The notes under the pieces were generated by a model. The model saw nothing but the letters and a program-made list of their open reading frames with translations, did not search any database and was not told where the DNA came from. This document shows, one piece after another, positions 25,957 through 34,782 of a stretch of DNA of 64,000 nucleotides (the first letter of the stretch is position 1; each line of letters begins with the position of its first letter). A program made the position numbers and the translations under genes. This DNA is from Gemmataceae bacterium. Its GTDB lineage: Bacteria > Planctomycetota > Planctomycetia > Gemmatales > Gemmataceae. The stretch spans positions 1 through 64,000 of the forward strand of contig JAHBXO010000008.1 in NCBI GenBank assembly GCA_019636445.1, read 5' to 3'.

Positions 25957-27411
25957 ATGCCCCCCGCCCGCAGCAGTATCGCGCTGCCGACACCGACACC
26001 CGACCAGCGACGCATCGCGATCGAGAATTTCGATCGCGCCCGGCAGGTCATGGCCAACGGCGACTTCGACTACGCGATCCAGCTCCTGCTCACCTGCTGC
26101 AAGATCGATCCCGGCAACTTCGGCTTTCGTCAGCTCCTCCGCCGCGCCCAGAAGGAAAAATACGGCAACAACCTCCGCGGCAGCCGTTTCGCGTTCCTCT
26201 CCACGCCTCGCATGAAGGCTCGCGTGAAAGCCGCCAAGGCCTCCGGCGACTACGTCAAGGTCCTCGAATACGCCGAACAGGTTCTCGGCAAGAACCCCTG
26301 GGATACCGGTACACAGATGGACATGGCCGAGGCGTTCGACGCCCTCGGCCTGCTCGACCTCGCCGTCTTCAGCCTCGATCAGGCGCGCCAGAAGGACCCC
26401 CGCAACGCCACCCTCAACCGCGCCCTCGCCCGACTCTTCGAAAAGCGCGGCGACTTCCAGAAGGCCATCGTCCTCTGGCAGCTCGTCAAGGAAGTCGCCC
26501 CCAACGACGTCGAAGCGTCGCACAAGGCGAAGGACCTCGCCGCCAGCGAGACCATCGCCCGCGGCAAATACCAGGAATCGGTCGACGGCACGAAACCGTC
26601 CCCCATTCTCGACAAGATCGAACAGCAGACCACCGACAAGGTCGACAAGCTGACGCGCGAAACCGAAGCGATCCAGAAGCGGATCGAGGCCGACCCCACC
26701 GAGCCGAGCCTCTATCTCCAACTGGCGCTCGCGTTCCGCAAGGCCGGCCAGGAGGAACGCGCCCGCGCCACGCTGCAGCAGGGCCTCGGGCCGACCGGCA
26801 ACCACTTCTCGCTCCAGCTGGAGTTGATGGAGTTGGACCTTATTCCCCTACGTAAAAACCTCGAAATCACCGAATCGAAGATCAAGGCCAAGCGCGAACG
26901 CCGCGACCCCGACGACGTCTTCGACGACGGCCCCACCGAGGAAGAACTCGTCAAGCTCCGCGCCAAGCAGGTCAAGGAGATCAACGCCAGGGAGATCGGC
27001 ATCTTCCGCACCCGCGCCGACCGCACCCCCGCCGATCTTTCCCTCCGACTCGAACTCGGCACCCGGCTTCTGAAAGCCGACCTCATCGACGAAGCGATCG
27101 CCGAACTCCAGCATGCCCGCCGCGACGAGAAGATCAAGGGCATGGCCGCCTTGTACCTCGGGCTATGCTTCCGACGCCGCGCCAACTGGCGACTCGCCCA
27201 ACGCAACTTCGAAGAAGCCCTCCAGAGTCTTTCCTCCGGCGACGAACTCGCCCGCAAGGAAGTCCTCTTCCAACTCGCCACCGGTTCCGCCGAGATCGGC
27301 GAAGTCCAGCGCGCCATCGACCTCGGCCACGAACTCGCCAACATGGATTTCAGCTTCCGCAACATCGGCAAGTTGCTCGACGAATGGCAAAATCGGCTTC
27401 AAAAGGCATGA
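25957..27411 (+). CDS. TPR-repeat protein
   Basis: The start ATG 25957 follows ACAGGATCGCC, and the longer frame upstream is antisense to tsaC. The 484-residue protein is all-helical with repeated TPR signatures: ARQVMANGDFDYAIQLLLTCCKIDPGN, DYVKVLEYAEQVLGKNPWDT, MAEAFDALGLLDLAVFSLDQARQKDPRN, ALARLFEKRGDFQKAIVLWQLVKEVAPND. A second set follows after residue 230 (LYLQLALAFRKAGQEERARATLQQGL, LELGTRLLKADLIDEAIAELQHARRD). The linker between them is charged and coiled-coil-like. No signal peptide is seen. It is a scaffold of unknown partner, coupled by ATGA to the next small gene. Confidence 0.88.
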   Translation: MPPARSSIALPTPTPDQRRIAIENFDRARQVMANGDFDYAIQLLLTCCKIDPGNFGFRQLLRRAQKEKYGNNLRGSRFAFLSTPRMKARVKAAKASGDYVKVLEYAEQVLGKNPWDTGTQMDMAEAFDALGLLDLAVFSLDQARQKDPRNATLNRALARLFEKRGDFQKAIVLWQLVKEVAPNDVEASHKAKDLAASETIARGKYQESVDGTKPSPILDKIEQQTTDKVDKLTRETEAIQKRIEADPTEPSLYLQLALAFRKAGQEERARATLQQGLGPTGNHFSLQLELMELDLIPLRKNLEITESKIKAKRERRDPDDVFDDGPTEEELVKLRAKQVKEINAREIGIFRTRADRTPADLSLRLELGTRLLKADLIDEAIAELQHARRDEKIKGMAALYLGLCFRRRANWRLAQRNFEEALQSLSSGDELARKEVLFQLATGSAEIGEVQRAIDLGHELANMDFSFRNIGKLLDEWQNRLQKA

Positions 27412-27710
27412 CGCCCCACGTCATCCGCCTGCGCGGCTTCTGGACGCGCGAAATCCTCCCCGACGGCCGCGTCCGCCTCGCCCGCCCCTTCGGCCGGCCC
27501 CGCACCCTCGACGCGAACGAGACGGCCTGGATCGTGGGAACATGCGCCGACGGCGTCGCTCTCCTCAACGGCGAACCCCTCGGTGGCGTCCACGCCGGCG
27601 TGCCGTTCGCCTTTGAAGTCACGACCCACCTCTCGCCGCGAAACGTGATCGCGTTCGAAGTCGCCGGGGGCGACGCGGTCGATGTCGCGCTCGAAATCCG
27701 CGTCGGATGA
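27408..27710 (+). CDS. Small beta-rich hypothetical protein coupled to TPR gene
   Basis: ATG 27408 overlaps the TPR gene stop (ATGA). The 100-residue product reads as a small beta-sandwich. It includes WTREILPDGRVRLARPFGRP, ETAWIVGTCADGVALLNGEPLGGVHAGVPFAFEVTTHLSPRNVIAFEVAGGDAVDVALEIRV. The pattern of LNG..LG.......FEVT..L...N.I..EV is the carbohydrate-binding-like jelly roll seen in glycosidase accessory domains. No catalytic residues are expected, and its function is unknown. Confidence 0.72.
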   Translation: MTPHVIRLRGFWTREILPDGRVRLARPFGRPRTLDANETAWIVGTCADGVALLNGEPLGGVHAGVPFAFEVTTHLSPRNVIAFEVAGGDAVDVALEIRVG

Positions 27711-27789
27711 CCGCCCCGAAACCGCCGCGCCGTTCCACGCGTCCGCCCGTACCATTTCTGCACGCCTACCTCCCACCGGGATCTCTCCC

Positions 27790-30700
27790 ATGCGTGCGCT
27801 CGTCGTTTTGGTTCTCCTCGCTTCGCCCGTCGTCGCTCAAAAGGAATTCGGCTTCGACAACCGCAAAGGCTCCGGGCAGCCGTACCTGAAGCCGGAGGAG
27901 ACGGTCGCGAAGTTCAAGGTCGCGCCGGAGTTCGAGGTCAAGCTCTTCGCCGGCGAGCCGCTGATGACGAACCCGATCGCGTTCACCCTCGACGAGAAGG
28001 GCCGCACGTGGGTCGTCGAGAGCTTCGAGTACCCGAAGCGCACGCCGAAGGGGAAGATGCCGCGCGACCGCATCGTCATCCTCGAAGACACCGACGGCGA
28101 TGGGAAAGCCGATAAACGGACCGTCTTCGCCGAAGGCAAGGACTTCCCCGAATCGTTCGACATGGCCAGCGGCATCGAGGTCGGCCACGGCGGCGTCTAC
28201 CTCGGCGCGCCGCCCTACCTCTGGTTCATCGAGAACAAGGACGACAAGCCCGGCAAGTTCGAGATCCTCGCCAAGGGCTTCGGCAGCCAGGACACGCACG
28301 AGACGCTCAACACCTTCCAGTGGGGCCCCGACGGCTGGCTCTACGGCCTCCACGGCGTCTTCACCCAGAGCAACGTCAAGACCGCCGACGGAGCCGAGGT
28401 GAAGATGAACGCCGCCGTCTGGCGGCTACATCCGAAGACGAAGAAGTTCGAGATCTTCAGCGAGGGCACCAGCAACCCCTGGGGCCTGGACTGGCGGAAC
28501 ACCGACGGCCAGTTCATCCTCGCCTGCTGCGTCATCCCGCACCTGTACCACATGGTGCCGGGCGGCATCTACCAGCGGCAGGGTGGCGCGAGCTACAACC
28601 CGTACCACTACGGCTACCTGAAGGAGATCAGCGACCACACCTTCCACCGCGAGTCGGGCTGGGCGCACGCCGGCCTCGTGAGCCTGGACGTACCGCACAT
28701 GCCGGAACGGTTCCGCAACAGCGTGATCTTCGGCTCCATCCACGGCTGCAGCATCAAGCAGAACATCCTGAAGCCGAACGGCAGCAGCTACATCGCCAGC
28801 CGCGGCGACGACTTCCTGGTCAGCGGCGACAAGAACTTCCGGCCGATCAACATGAAGTGGGGTCCGCTCGGCGACATCTACCTGATCGACTGGCACGACC
28901 AGAATCCGTGCCACCAGACGAAGCCGGACGACTGGGACTACGAACGCGGGCGCGTGTACCGGATTCAGTTGAAGGGGACGGTGGCGAAGAAGGCGACTGA
29001 CATCGGAAGCGCCTCGTCGAAGCAACTCCGAGAACACCTCAAGAGCGAAAACCCTTACGAATTTCGGACGGCACTGAGGCTCACACAGGAGCGAATGCAA
29101 GAACGCCGCGAACTGGAACGGTCACTGTATCAGACGGAAGGGTTCACGGTTCAGAAGGAGTTCAAACCGCTACCAGAAGGAGTCAAGCCATTGTGTTTGA
29201 CTACGATACCTGACCTGACAGTACGTTCGGCCTTGGTCGATCGAGCTGTGCTAACCGAACACTGGCTCATTTCGAGCGAGGAAGACTTCACAAAGGCGTG
29301 GCCAAAATTCGATCGCAGAAAACCAGCACAAGCTTGGGCATTGACAATCCGACTCTGGGCGGAACGAGCGGCCTACGACGGCAATACATTCCGGTTTTTA
29401 GAAGAACAAGCGGCGCTCGAAGGCACCCCAATTTCGGCACGTAGAGAAATTGCATCGGCCGCAATTCGACTCGCAGCAAGCAATGACGCGGGGGATGCGA
29501 CACCGCTTGTTCGCTCCCTGATGTCCCACAAGGAAGACGCGAACGATCCGCTCATCCCGCATTTGACGTGGCTGGCTTACGAAAAACTACTGGTAAAGGC
29601 GTCCGCCAAGCCCGGCATAGATGACAAGGGCAAGCCGATTGAGGGCATGTCAGCGCTAGACCTCGAACTTGCGTGGCTTACCGAACACACTGTCGGCAAT
29701 GCCTTCATCACCGAGCAGATCATCCCCAAGGTCATGCGGCGGCTCGTCGCCACCAACGACGCGAAGCAGCTCGAACTCTGCGTCGGCTTCATCCGAAACC
29801 TGAAGGACGCCGCCGCGAAGAAGAAGGCGCTCGAAGGCCTCGCCACCGCCGTGCAAGGGCAGCAGCTCAAGCCGCCGTCCGGGTGGACCGAACTGCGGCA
29901 GGCGATGCTCCGCGACCGCGACCCGGCCACGATGGACCTGATGGGCAAGATCGCCGTGTCGTTCCGCGATCCGCAGGTGTTCCAGCGGATGCTCGCCCAG
30001 ATGGGCAACGAGAAGCAGAAGGACGACGCCCGCATCGAGGCGATCCGCCAGGTGGCGCAGTACGCCGATCCGAAGAGCGTGGACCCGCTGCTGAAACTCG
30101 TGAAGGAGGACAAGGCGGACGCCATCCGCGTCGAGGCGGTGCGGGCGCTCGGCGGCATCAACAACAAGGACGTCGCCATCGGCCTCGTGTCGAACTGGGA
30201 GAAGCTCTCGCCGCCGGTGCGGGCCGAGGCGATCAACGCCCTCGCCGGCCGCAAGGAATGGGCGGCCGCGCTGCTCTCCGGCATGGAGACGAAAGTCATC
30301 GACCGCGCGCTCGTGACGGACAACACCATCAGCCGCATCCAGGGCTTCAACGACCGCCGGCTCAACGAGATGATCGAGAAGACCTGGGGCCGCACGCGCC
30401 CGACGCCGGACGAGCTGAACAAGTTGATCGACAAGACCCGCGCCGACCTCAACGCGAAGCCCGGCTCGTTCGCGCGCGGGGCGAAGGTGTTCGAGGCGCA
30501 GTGTTCGAAGTGCCACAAATTCGAAGGCAAGGGGAACGAGGTCGGCCCGCAGCTCGACGGCGCCGGACGCGACATCGAATACCTGCTCGGCAACGTGCTC
30601 GACCCGAACCGCGTCATCGGCGCGCCGTACTTCGTCCGCCAGATCAACACGCTCGATGGCCAGAGCCTGCAGGGCGTGCTGACGGAGGAGGACGCGAACT

Positions 30701-31236
30701 TCATCACGATCAAGGTCGAGAACGCAGTGCTGAAGAAGATCGCGAAGAAGGACCTCGAAGGGCCGGTGAAGGTGCTGGAGAAGTCGATGATGCCGGAGGG
30801 CCTCGGCTACAACCTGACGGCCGAGAACTTCCGCGACCTGATCCGCTACGCGATGGCGCATCCGTACCTGACGGAGGTGACGGTGGACGGGAAGGCCGTG
30901 AGCGCCCCGGTCGGCGGGCGCATCCCGCTGCCGGAGTCGAAGGACGGCAAGGCGATCGCGATTTCGGCGAAGTTCTCGGCGCTCGACGCCGTGAAGACGA
31001 AGCTCTACGTCGGCGCAGGGGACGCGTATGCGATCAAGCTCAACGGCCAGGCGATCGGCAAGGGCACCGGCTTCCGCTCGATCAATCCGGCCCCGGACCG
31101 CGAAGAGTTCGAAGTGATGATCCCCAAGGGGGACCACGAACTGACGATCGAGTTGCAGCACGCCGGCGCGGCCCGCTGGATCACCGCGAGATTCCTCGAC
31201 CCGGACCGTAAGCTGCGTCAGGCGGACGGGAAGTAG
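27790..31236 (+). CDS. PVC-type haem-binding dehydrogenase-like protein with HEAT-like repeats and C-terminal cytochrome c
   Basis: The ATG at 27790 gives a signal peptide (MRALVVLVLLASPVVAQ). The 1,148-residue protein has a long N-terminal propeller of the putative membrane-bound dehydrogenase type (MTNPIAFTLDEKGRTWVVESFEYP, ILEDTDGDGKADKRTVFAEG, TFQWGPDGWLYGLHGV, GIYQRQGGASYNPYHYG, LIDWHDQNPCH). Helical HEAT-like repeats follow (about 600-870), then a cytochrome c region with CSKCH (Cys905, Cys908, His909) and a distal Met-containing segment MMPEGL. The last ~100 residues are beta-rich. Such proteins are abundant in planctomycetes and presumed periplasmic oxidoreductases. Residues ~410-640 are encoded by noticeably AT-richer DNA (29041-29460: 223 G/C of 420). 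It converges on, and overlaps by 19 bp, the methyltransferase gene. Confidence 0.92.
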   Translation: MRALVVLVLLASPVVAQKEFGFDNRKGSGQPYLKPEETVAKFKVAPEFEVKLFAGEPLMTNPIAFTLDEKGRTWVVESFEYPKRTPKGKMPRDRIVILEDTDGDGKADKRTVFAEGKDFPESFDMASGIEVGHGGVYLGAPPYLWFIENKDDKPGKFEILAKGFGSQDTHETLNTFQWGPDGWLYGLHGVFTQSNVKTADGAEVKMNAAVWRLHPKTKKFEIFSEGTSNPWGLDWRNTDGQFILACCVIPHLYHMVPGGIYQRQGGASYNPYHYGYLKEISDHTFHRESGWAHAGLVSLDVPHMPERFRNSVIFGSIHGCSIKQNILKPNGSSYIASRGDDFLVSGDKNFRPINMKWGPLGDIYLIDWHDQNPCHQTKPDDWDYERGRVYRIQLKGTVAKKATDIGSASSKQLREHLKSENPYEFRTALRLTQERMQERRELERSLYQTEGFTVQKEFKPLPEGVKPLCLTTIPDLTVRSALVDRAVLTEHWLISSEEDFTKAWPKFDRRKPAQAWALTIRLWAERAAYDGNTFRFLEEQAALEGTPISARREIASAAIRLAASNDAGDATPLVRSLMSHKEDANDPLIPHLTWLAYEKLLVKASAKPGIDDKGKPIEGMSALDLELAWLTEHTVGNAFITEQIIPKVMRRLVATNDAKQLELCVGFIRNLKDAAAKKKALEGLATAVQGQQLKPPSGWTELRQAMLRDRDPATMDLMGKIAVSFRDPQVFQRMLAQMGNEKQKDDARIEAIRQVAQYADPKSVDPLLKLVKEDKADAIRVEAVRALGGINNKDVAIGLVSNWEKLSPPVRAEAINALAGRKEWAAALLSGMETKVIDRALVTDNTISRIQGFNDRRLNEMIEKTWGRTRPTPDELNKLIDKTRADLNAKPGSFARGAKVFEAQCSKCHKFEGKGNEVGPQLDGAGRDIEYLLGNVLDPNRVIGAPYFVRQINTLDGQSLQGVLTEEDANFITIKVENAVLKKIAKKDLEGPVKVLEKSMMPEGLGYNLTAENFRDLIRYAMAHPYLTEVTVDGKAVSAPVGGRIPLPESKDGKAIAISAKFSALDAVKTKLYVGAGDAYAIKLNGQAIGKGTGFRSINPAPDREEFEVMIPKGDHELTIELQHAGAARWITARFLDPDRKLRQADGK

Positions 31237-31868
31237 TCCGGCTTAAGCCAATGTGTCGCCGCGAGGAACCCGCCGAGGGATTCCTCGCGGCGAATCGGTT
31301 CCAATCCATGCGACCGCAGAATCGGATCGGGATCGACGAGCCGGCTGGCGGGGATGCGTGCCGCCACTCGGAAGAAGAGATACATTCCCGCGAGTAGAAA
31401 CTTCGAGAGCGGTCCGGAGATCGAGCCGTTGAGTTCCCGGAAGTCGCCGACGATCCAGCGACCTCCCGGTTGAAGGGCCGGGGCCAGCTTGGCGACGAGA
31501 CGATTCAATTCCCCGTCCTGAAAGCAGTCGAGAAAGAAGTTCGTGACGATGGCGTCATAACGTTCCGCTTCGAACGCGGCGAACCGTGCGTCTTCGATGC
31601 GAAAGCGAACGCGCTCCGACGCGGTGCGGTTACTTGCGAGCTTGACCATCGCCGGGCTGATGTCGAGCGAATCGATGCGGGCCGACGGATTCGCGAGCAG
31701 GAGTTCGCGCAGGAACCGCCCGTCGCCGTCGCCGAGGATGAGGATCGAACGAGAGGCTTTCAATTCGTCCAGCAGCGCAGTCCGACAGCGATGGAGGAAT
31801 GGGCCGAAGGTCAGCCGTTCCAGCCATTCATAGGGTGCCGCCAGCCAGTCGAAGTTCACACGGTTCAC
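31218..31868 (-). CDS. Class I SAM-dependent methyltransferase, last gene of PKS/ole operon
   Basis: GTG 31868 overlaps the stop of the UbiA-like gene (GTGA) and has GAGG seven bases upstream. The 216-residue protein has SILILGDGDGRFLRELLLANP (SAM motif I variant, GDGDGR), IDSLDISPAMVKLA, RFRIEDARFAAF, YDAIVTNFFLDCF and LQPGGRWIVGDF, a clear class I fold. A hydrophobic stretch FLLAGMYLFFRVAARIPA near the C-terminus suggests membrane contact, fitting a lipid or quinone-like substrate. It follows a UbiA-like gene, OleB, OleA and a PfaC-like synthase, so methylation of that lipid product is plausible but unproven. Confidence 0.85.
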   Translation of the reverse strand: MNRVNFDWLAAPYEWLERLTFGPFLHRCRTALLDELKASRSILILGDGDGRFLRELLLANPSARIDSLDISPAMVKLASNRTASERVRFRIEDARFAAFEAERYDAIVTNFFLDCFQDGELNRLVAKLAPALQPGGRWIVGDFRELNGSISGPLSKFLLAGMYLFFRVAARIPASRLVDPDPILRSHGLEPIRREESLGGFLAATHWLKPDYFPSA

Positions 31869-32635
31869 AGCGCGGCCTCGACGGCCAGCGGCAGGATCAG
31901 CACGGCGTCGGCGAGCACGCGAGCGACGCGAGGGCGTTCGCGCACGGCCACATGGACGACCAGCAGTAACGCGAGCGAGCCGACGAGCGCCAGCGCGATC
32001 GGGCCGGGTGTCGCCGCGCTCAGGATCGTGACGACCAGGATCAACCACCAGCACTCGCCGAGACCCGGCTTGGCATATTCCCATCGATCGATGAGTCGGC
32101 AATTCAACCAGCAAACGACGCCGAAGGCGACGACGGCCGGCAGCCAGTCCAGGCGAAACGCCGGGGACGCGAGCAGCGGCACCGCCACGCCGGCGGCGAA
32201 GCCGATACCGACGAGCAGTTCCTTGAAGCCGGTCTTCGCAAGCGTTCCGGGCGCGAGGAGATGCACCAGCGCGAGATAGCCCGCGATCCCCGCGGCGACG
32301 ATCGCGCCCATCTCGACCACGCGCATCGGAAGAAAACCGATCGCCACCAGGACGGTGAGCGACGAGACGGCGACCAGGACTTGCAGCAGCGCGCGGTTCG
32401 CGCCGGCCCAGCGATGCCGTTCCGTGCGGCTCTCGCCGCGCCGGGCGTCCCAGCTTCGATCCAGCAGGTAGATGCTCCAGACGACGAGGGCCAGCGTGAC
32501 GGAAATGGGGAAGTACAGGGGCACGTCGAAGCGCGAGGCCAGGAACCGCTGCCAGACGACGGCGACGAACGGTGCATCGAGCGCGAGGAGATTCGGGACC
32601 AGCCACCAGGGGGTTCGTTCGATTGGTTCATTCAA
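31865..32635 (-). CDS. UbiA-like polytopic membrane protein (prenyltransferase family, divergent)
   Basis: The 256-residue protein has seven to eight transmembrane segments. The loop after the second carries LLDRSWDARRGESRTERHRW, and a later loop has CWLNCRLIDRWEYAKPG. The spacing of two Asp-containing loops resembles the DxxxD motifs of UbiA prenyltransferases, but the classical NDxxDxxxD is not fully kept, so catalytic activity is uncertain. The gene lies 10 bases after OleB and overlaps the methyltransferase. UbiA enzymes transfer isoprenoid chains to aromatic or polar heads. Its presence here may indicate that the hydrocarbon or polyketide is joined to another group. Confidence 0.6.
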   Translation of the reverse strand: MNEPIERTPWWLVPNLLALDAPFVAVVWQRFLASRFDVPLYFPISVTLALVVWSIYLLDRSWDARRGESRTERHRWAGANRALLQVLVAVSSLTVLVAIGFLPMRVVEMGAIVAAGIAGYLALVHLLAPGTLAKTGFKELLVGIGFAAGVAVPLLASPAFRLDWLPAVVAFGVVCWLNCRLIDRWEYAKPGLGECWWLILVVTILSAATPGPIALALVGSLALLLVVHVAVRERPRVARVLADAVLILPLAVEAAL

Positions 32636-32645
32636 TTCGAACGTC

Positions 32646-33572
32646 TCACGAAATGGGATGCTTTGCCAGGAACGTCTTCACCTCCATGATAGCCTCGTCG
32701 GTCGCGTCCTCGAGCAGGTAGTGGCCGCAGTCGGGCCAGGTCTTCGATTCGGCGTGCGGGAAGAGCCGCTGCCACTCGGCCAGGAAGTGGCGGTCGAAGA
32801 CGAAATCCTTCATCCCCCAGAGCAAAAGCGTCGGCACGTCGCGGAGCTTCGCCGCCGATTCCTCGACGCCGACCACGATGTCGTACCCGGGGTCGCTCGG
32901 TTTCAGCGGGATCGTCTGCACGAACTTGAGGACGGCGATCCGGTTCGCGGGCGAATCGTACGGCTTCAGGTACATCGCGCGAACGTCCGGCGGCAGCGGC
33001 TTCCGGCGCACGCACCACTTCGCGGCCAGCCGGCAGAAGGCGTTCCGATTCAAGATGAGCCATTCGCCGAGCTCTGTGTTGCGGCCGAGCCAGAGCGACC
33101 ACGGGAAGCCCTTCGCCTTCGGCAGCCGAGTACAACCCGTGTTCGTGGCGACGATGCGTGCGATCCGTTCCGGATGACGGGCGGCGTAGCCGAGGCCGAT
33201 CATGCCGCCCCAGTCCTGCACGACGAGCGTGATCTTCTCTTTGATGTTCAGCGAATCGAGCAGCGCTTCGACGTCGTCGATGCGCGACTTCAGCGAGTAG
33301 TCGTAGAGAGTAGTCGGCGGCTTATCCGAAAGCCCGCAGCCGATGTGGTCCGGCACGATGCAGCGACTCGTCTCGCGGAGCGCCACGACGAGGTTGCGGT
33401 AGTAGAAGCTCCAGGTCGGATTGCCGTGGAGCATGACGACCGGCGGTCCGGTGCCTTCGTCCACGTATGCGAGCCGGTGATTCGAATTCGGAATTCGGAA
33501 TTCGGAATTCGGATTGAACGAGATCGGATCAGAATTCCGCATTCCGCGTTCCGCATTCCGCACTGGATTCAC
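32646..33572 (-). CDS. oleB: OleB-like alpha/beta hydrolase (beta-lactone decarboxylase type, haloalkane dehalogenase superfamily)
   Basis: GTG 33572 overlaps the oleA stop by four bases. After 30 residues encoded by the heptad repeats comes LAYVDEGTGPPVVMLHGNPTWSFYYRNLV, typical of haloalkane dehalogenases and OleB. The nucleophile is Asp120 (VVQDWGG, with the halide/carboxylate-binding Trp121), the acid probably Asp256 (WGMKD) and the base His284 (DCGHYLLED). OleB enzymes decarboxylate the cis-beta-lactone made by OleC to a long-chain cis-olefin. Sitting directly after an OleA gene strongly supports this over dehalogenation. The 308-residue length is normal apart from the repeat-encoded N-terminus. 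An ATG at 33542 inside the repeat is an alternative start. Confidence 0.78.
   Translation of the reverse strand: MNPVRNAERGMRNSDPISFNPNSEFRIPNSNHRLAYVDEGTGPPVVMLHGNPTWSFYYRNLVVALRETSRCIVPDHIGCGLSDKPPTTLYDYSLKSRIDDVEALLDSLNIKEKITLVVQDWGGMIGLGYAARHPERIARIVATNTGCTRLPKAKGFPWSLWLGRNTELGEWLILNRNAFCRLAAKWCVRRKPLPPDVRAMYLKPYDSPANRIAVLKFVQTIPLKPSDPGYDIVVGVEESAAKLRDVPTLLLWGMKDFVFDRHFLAEWQRLFPHAESKTWPDCGHYLLEDATDEAIMEVKTFLAKHPIS
33486..33561. repeat. Heptad repeat pair spanning the oleB 5' end
   Basis: Four exact ATTCGGA units (33486-33513) and four units of ATTCCGC/GTTCCGC (33534-33561) flank a 20-bp spacer. The tracts are nearly reverse complementary and could form a hairpin. On the minus strand they encode VRNAERGMRN and PNSEFRIPNS at the OleB N-terminus, before the start of the hydrolase fold. 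They begin about 10 bases inside the gene from its start and the oleA stop. Confidence 0.9.
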
Positions 33573-34723
33573 CACTCGATCCCCAGCATCATGCAGTTGA
33601 GTCCGCTGCCGATGCCGAGCCAGCCGACGCGGTTGCCGGGAACGAGGAACTCGCGTTCCTCGGCGAGTGCGGCCGTCAGGGGCAGCGAGACGGTGCCGAT
33701 GTTGCCGAGGTAGGGGAAGGTGCTGAAGTCCTTCTCGATCGGGATGCCGAAGGCTTTGAGCATGGCGTCGCGGTGGCCGGCGCCGACCTGGTGGCAGATG
33801 ACCTTGTCGAGTTCCTGACTGGTCCAGCCGAACTTGGTCAGGAAGGAACTCCAGGTGCGGTAGCCGAGGTCGATGCCGTACTTGAGCACTTCGCCGGCGT
33901 GCGTTTCCATGAAGGGCATCATGACGTGCTTCATGCCGATGTCGATGCCCTTTTGCACGATGGCGCCGGCATTCGAGCCGAGGTAGCGTTGCACGGCGTG
34001 CGAGAGGTCTCCGCTGAGGAGGCGTTCGATGGGGGGCGGGAAGGCGGCCGATTGCAGGCCCCAGCGGCAGAGGGCGTGGTGTTCGGGGGCGTTCTTGGTC
34101 ATGCCGCCGACGAGCTGGCGGCGCTTCTCCGTCGATAGTTCCTTCGAGGTCACGAGCACGGCCACCGCGCCGGAGCCGCCGGTGAGCGTGGCGACGGACG
34201 AACGGTAGACCTCCATCGACTTCGTTTCGACGAGGCGGTCGATGACGTTCTCGTTGATCTCGCGGGCGGACTCGCAGGAGACGACAAGCCCGGCCTCGGC
34301 CTGGCCGAGTTCGATCCGGTTCGCGACCTCGACGACACCGTTGAGCACGCCGAGGCAGGCGTTGCTGAGGTCGTAGATGGCGGCGTCGCCGTTCAGGCCG
34401 ATGTTGGAGGCGACGGCGCACGCGGTGGCGGGTTCGAAGCCCTCGCGGCAGACGCCGGCGTAGATGAGGACGTCGAGATCCTTCGGGGAGAAATTCCGGC
34501 GGGCAAGCGCCTTCACGGCGGCGGCGGTGGCGCCGTCGGAAACGGAAAAGTTCCGATCCCACCAGCGGCGTTCGCCGATGCCGGTGAGGAGTTCGAGCTG
34601 GCCGGAGACGAGCTTGTGCTCGTCGTAGAACGGCTTGAGGCGCGCTTCGAGTTCGGCCGTGGAAACCACCACGGGGGGCAATTCGTAGCCGAGCGATTCG
34701 ATATGGACGCGGGAATAGCGCAT
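33569..34723 (-). CDS. oleA: OleA-type thiolase (head-to-head acyl condensation)
   Basis: The 384-residue thiolase-superfamily protein matches OleA rather than FabH. The nucleophile Cys123 is in SNACLG, His311 in ICHQVGAGH and Asn341 in LGNIGT. Glu97 in FEPATAC lies 26 residues before the Cys, and His-Asn are 30 apart. Both spacings equal those of the OleA catalytic residues I recall (Glu117, Cys143, His285, Asn315 in Xanthomonas). The C-terminus GIGSGLNCMMLGIEW is also OleA-like. OleA joins two fatty acyl-CoAs, one decarboxylating nothing but losing CoA, to a 2-alkyl-3-ketoacid. It lies 59 bases after a PfaC-like synthase and is coupled to oleB. Genes for OleC and OleD are not in the window. 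Confidence 0.85.
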   Translation of the reverse strand: MRYSRVHIESLGYELPPVVVSTAELEARLKPFYDEHKLVSGQLELLTGIGERRWWDRNFSVSDGATAAAVKALARRNFSPKDLDVLIYAGVCREGFEPATACAVASNIGLNGDAAIYDLSNACLGVLNGVVEVANRIELGQAEAGLVVSCESAREINENVIDRLVETKSMEVYRSSVATLTGGSGAVAVLVTSKELSTEKRRQLVGGMTKNAPEHHALCRWGLQSAAFPPPIERLLSGDLSHAVQRYLGSNAGAIVQKGIDIGMKHVMMPFMETHAGEVLKYGIDLGYRTWSSFLTKFGWTSQELDKVICHQVGAGHRDAMLKAFGIPIEKDFSTFPYLGNIGTVSLPLTAALAEEREFLVPGNRVGWLGIGSGLNCMMLGIEW

Positions 34724-34782
34724 GGCGGGTATCGATGCGGAGGCGGGCCGGGTCCGTCCGGTCGGCCGGCAAGCCGGCTCCG

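Noticed and set aside
32646..33572. Calling the alpha/beta hydrolase a haloalkane dehalogenase
   Set aside because: The fold and triad are shared, but coupling to an OleA gene favours OleB.
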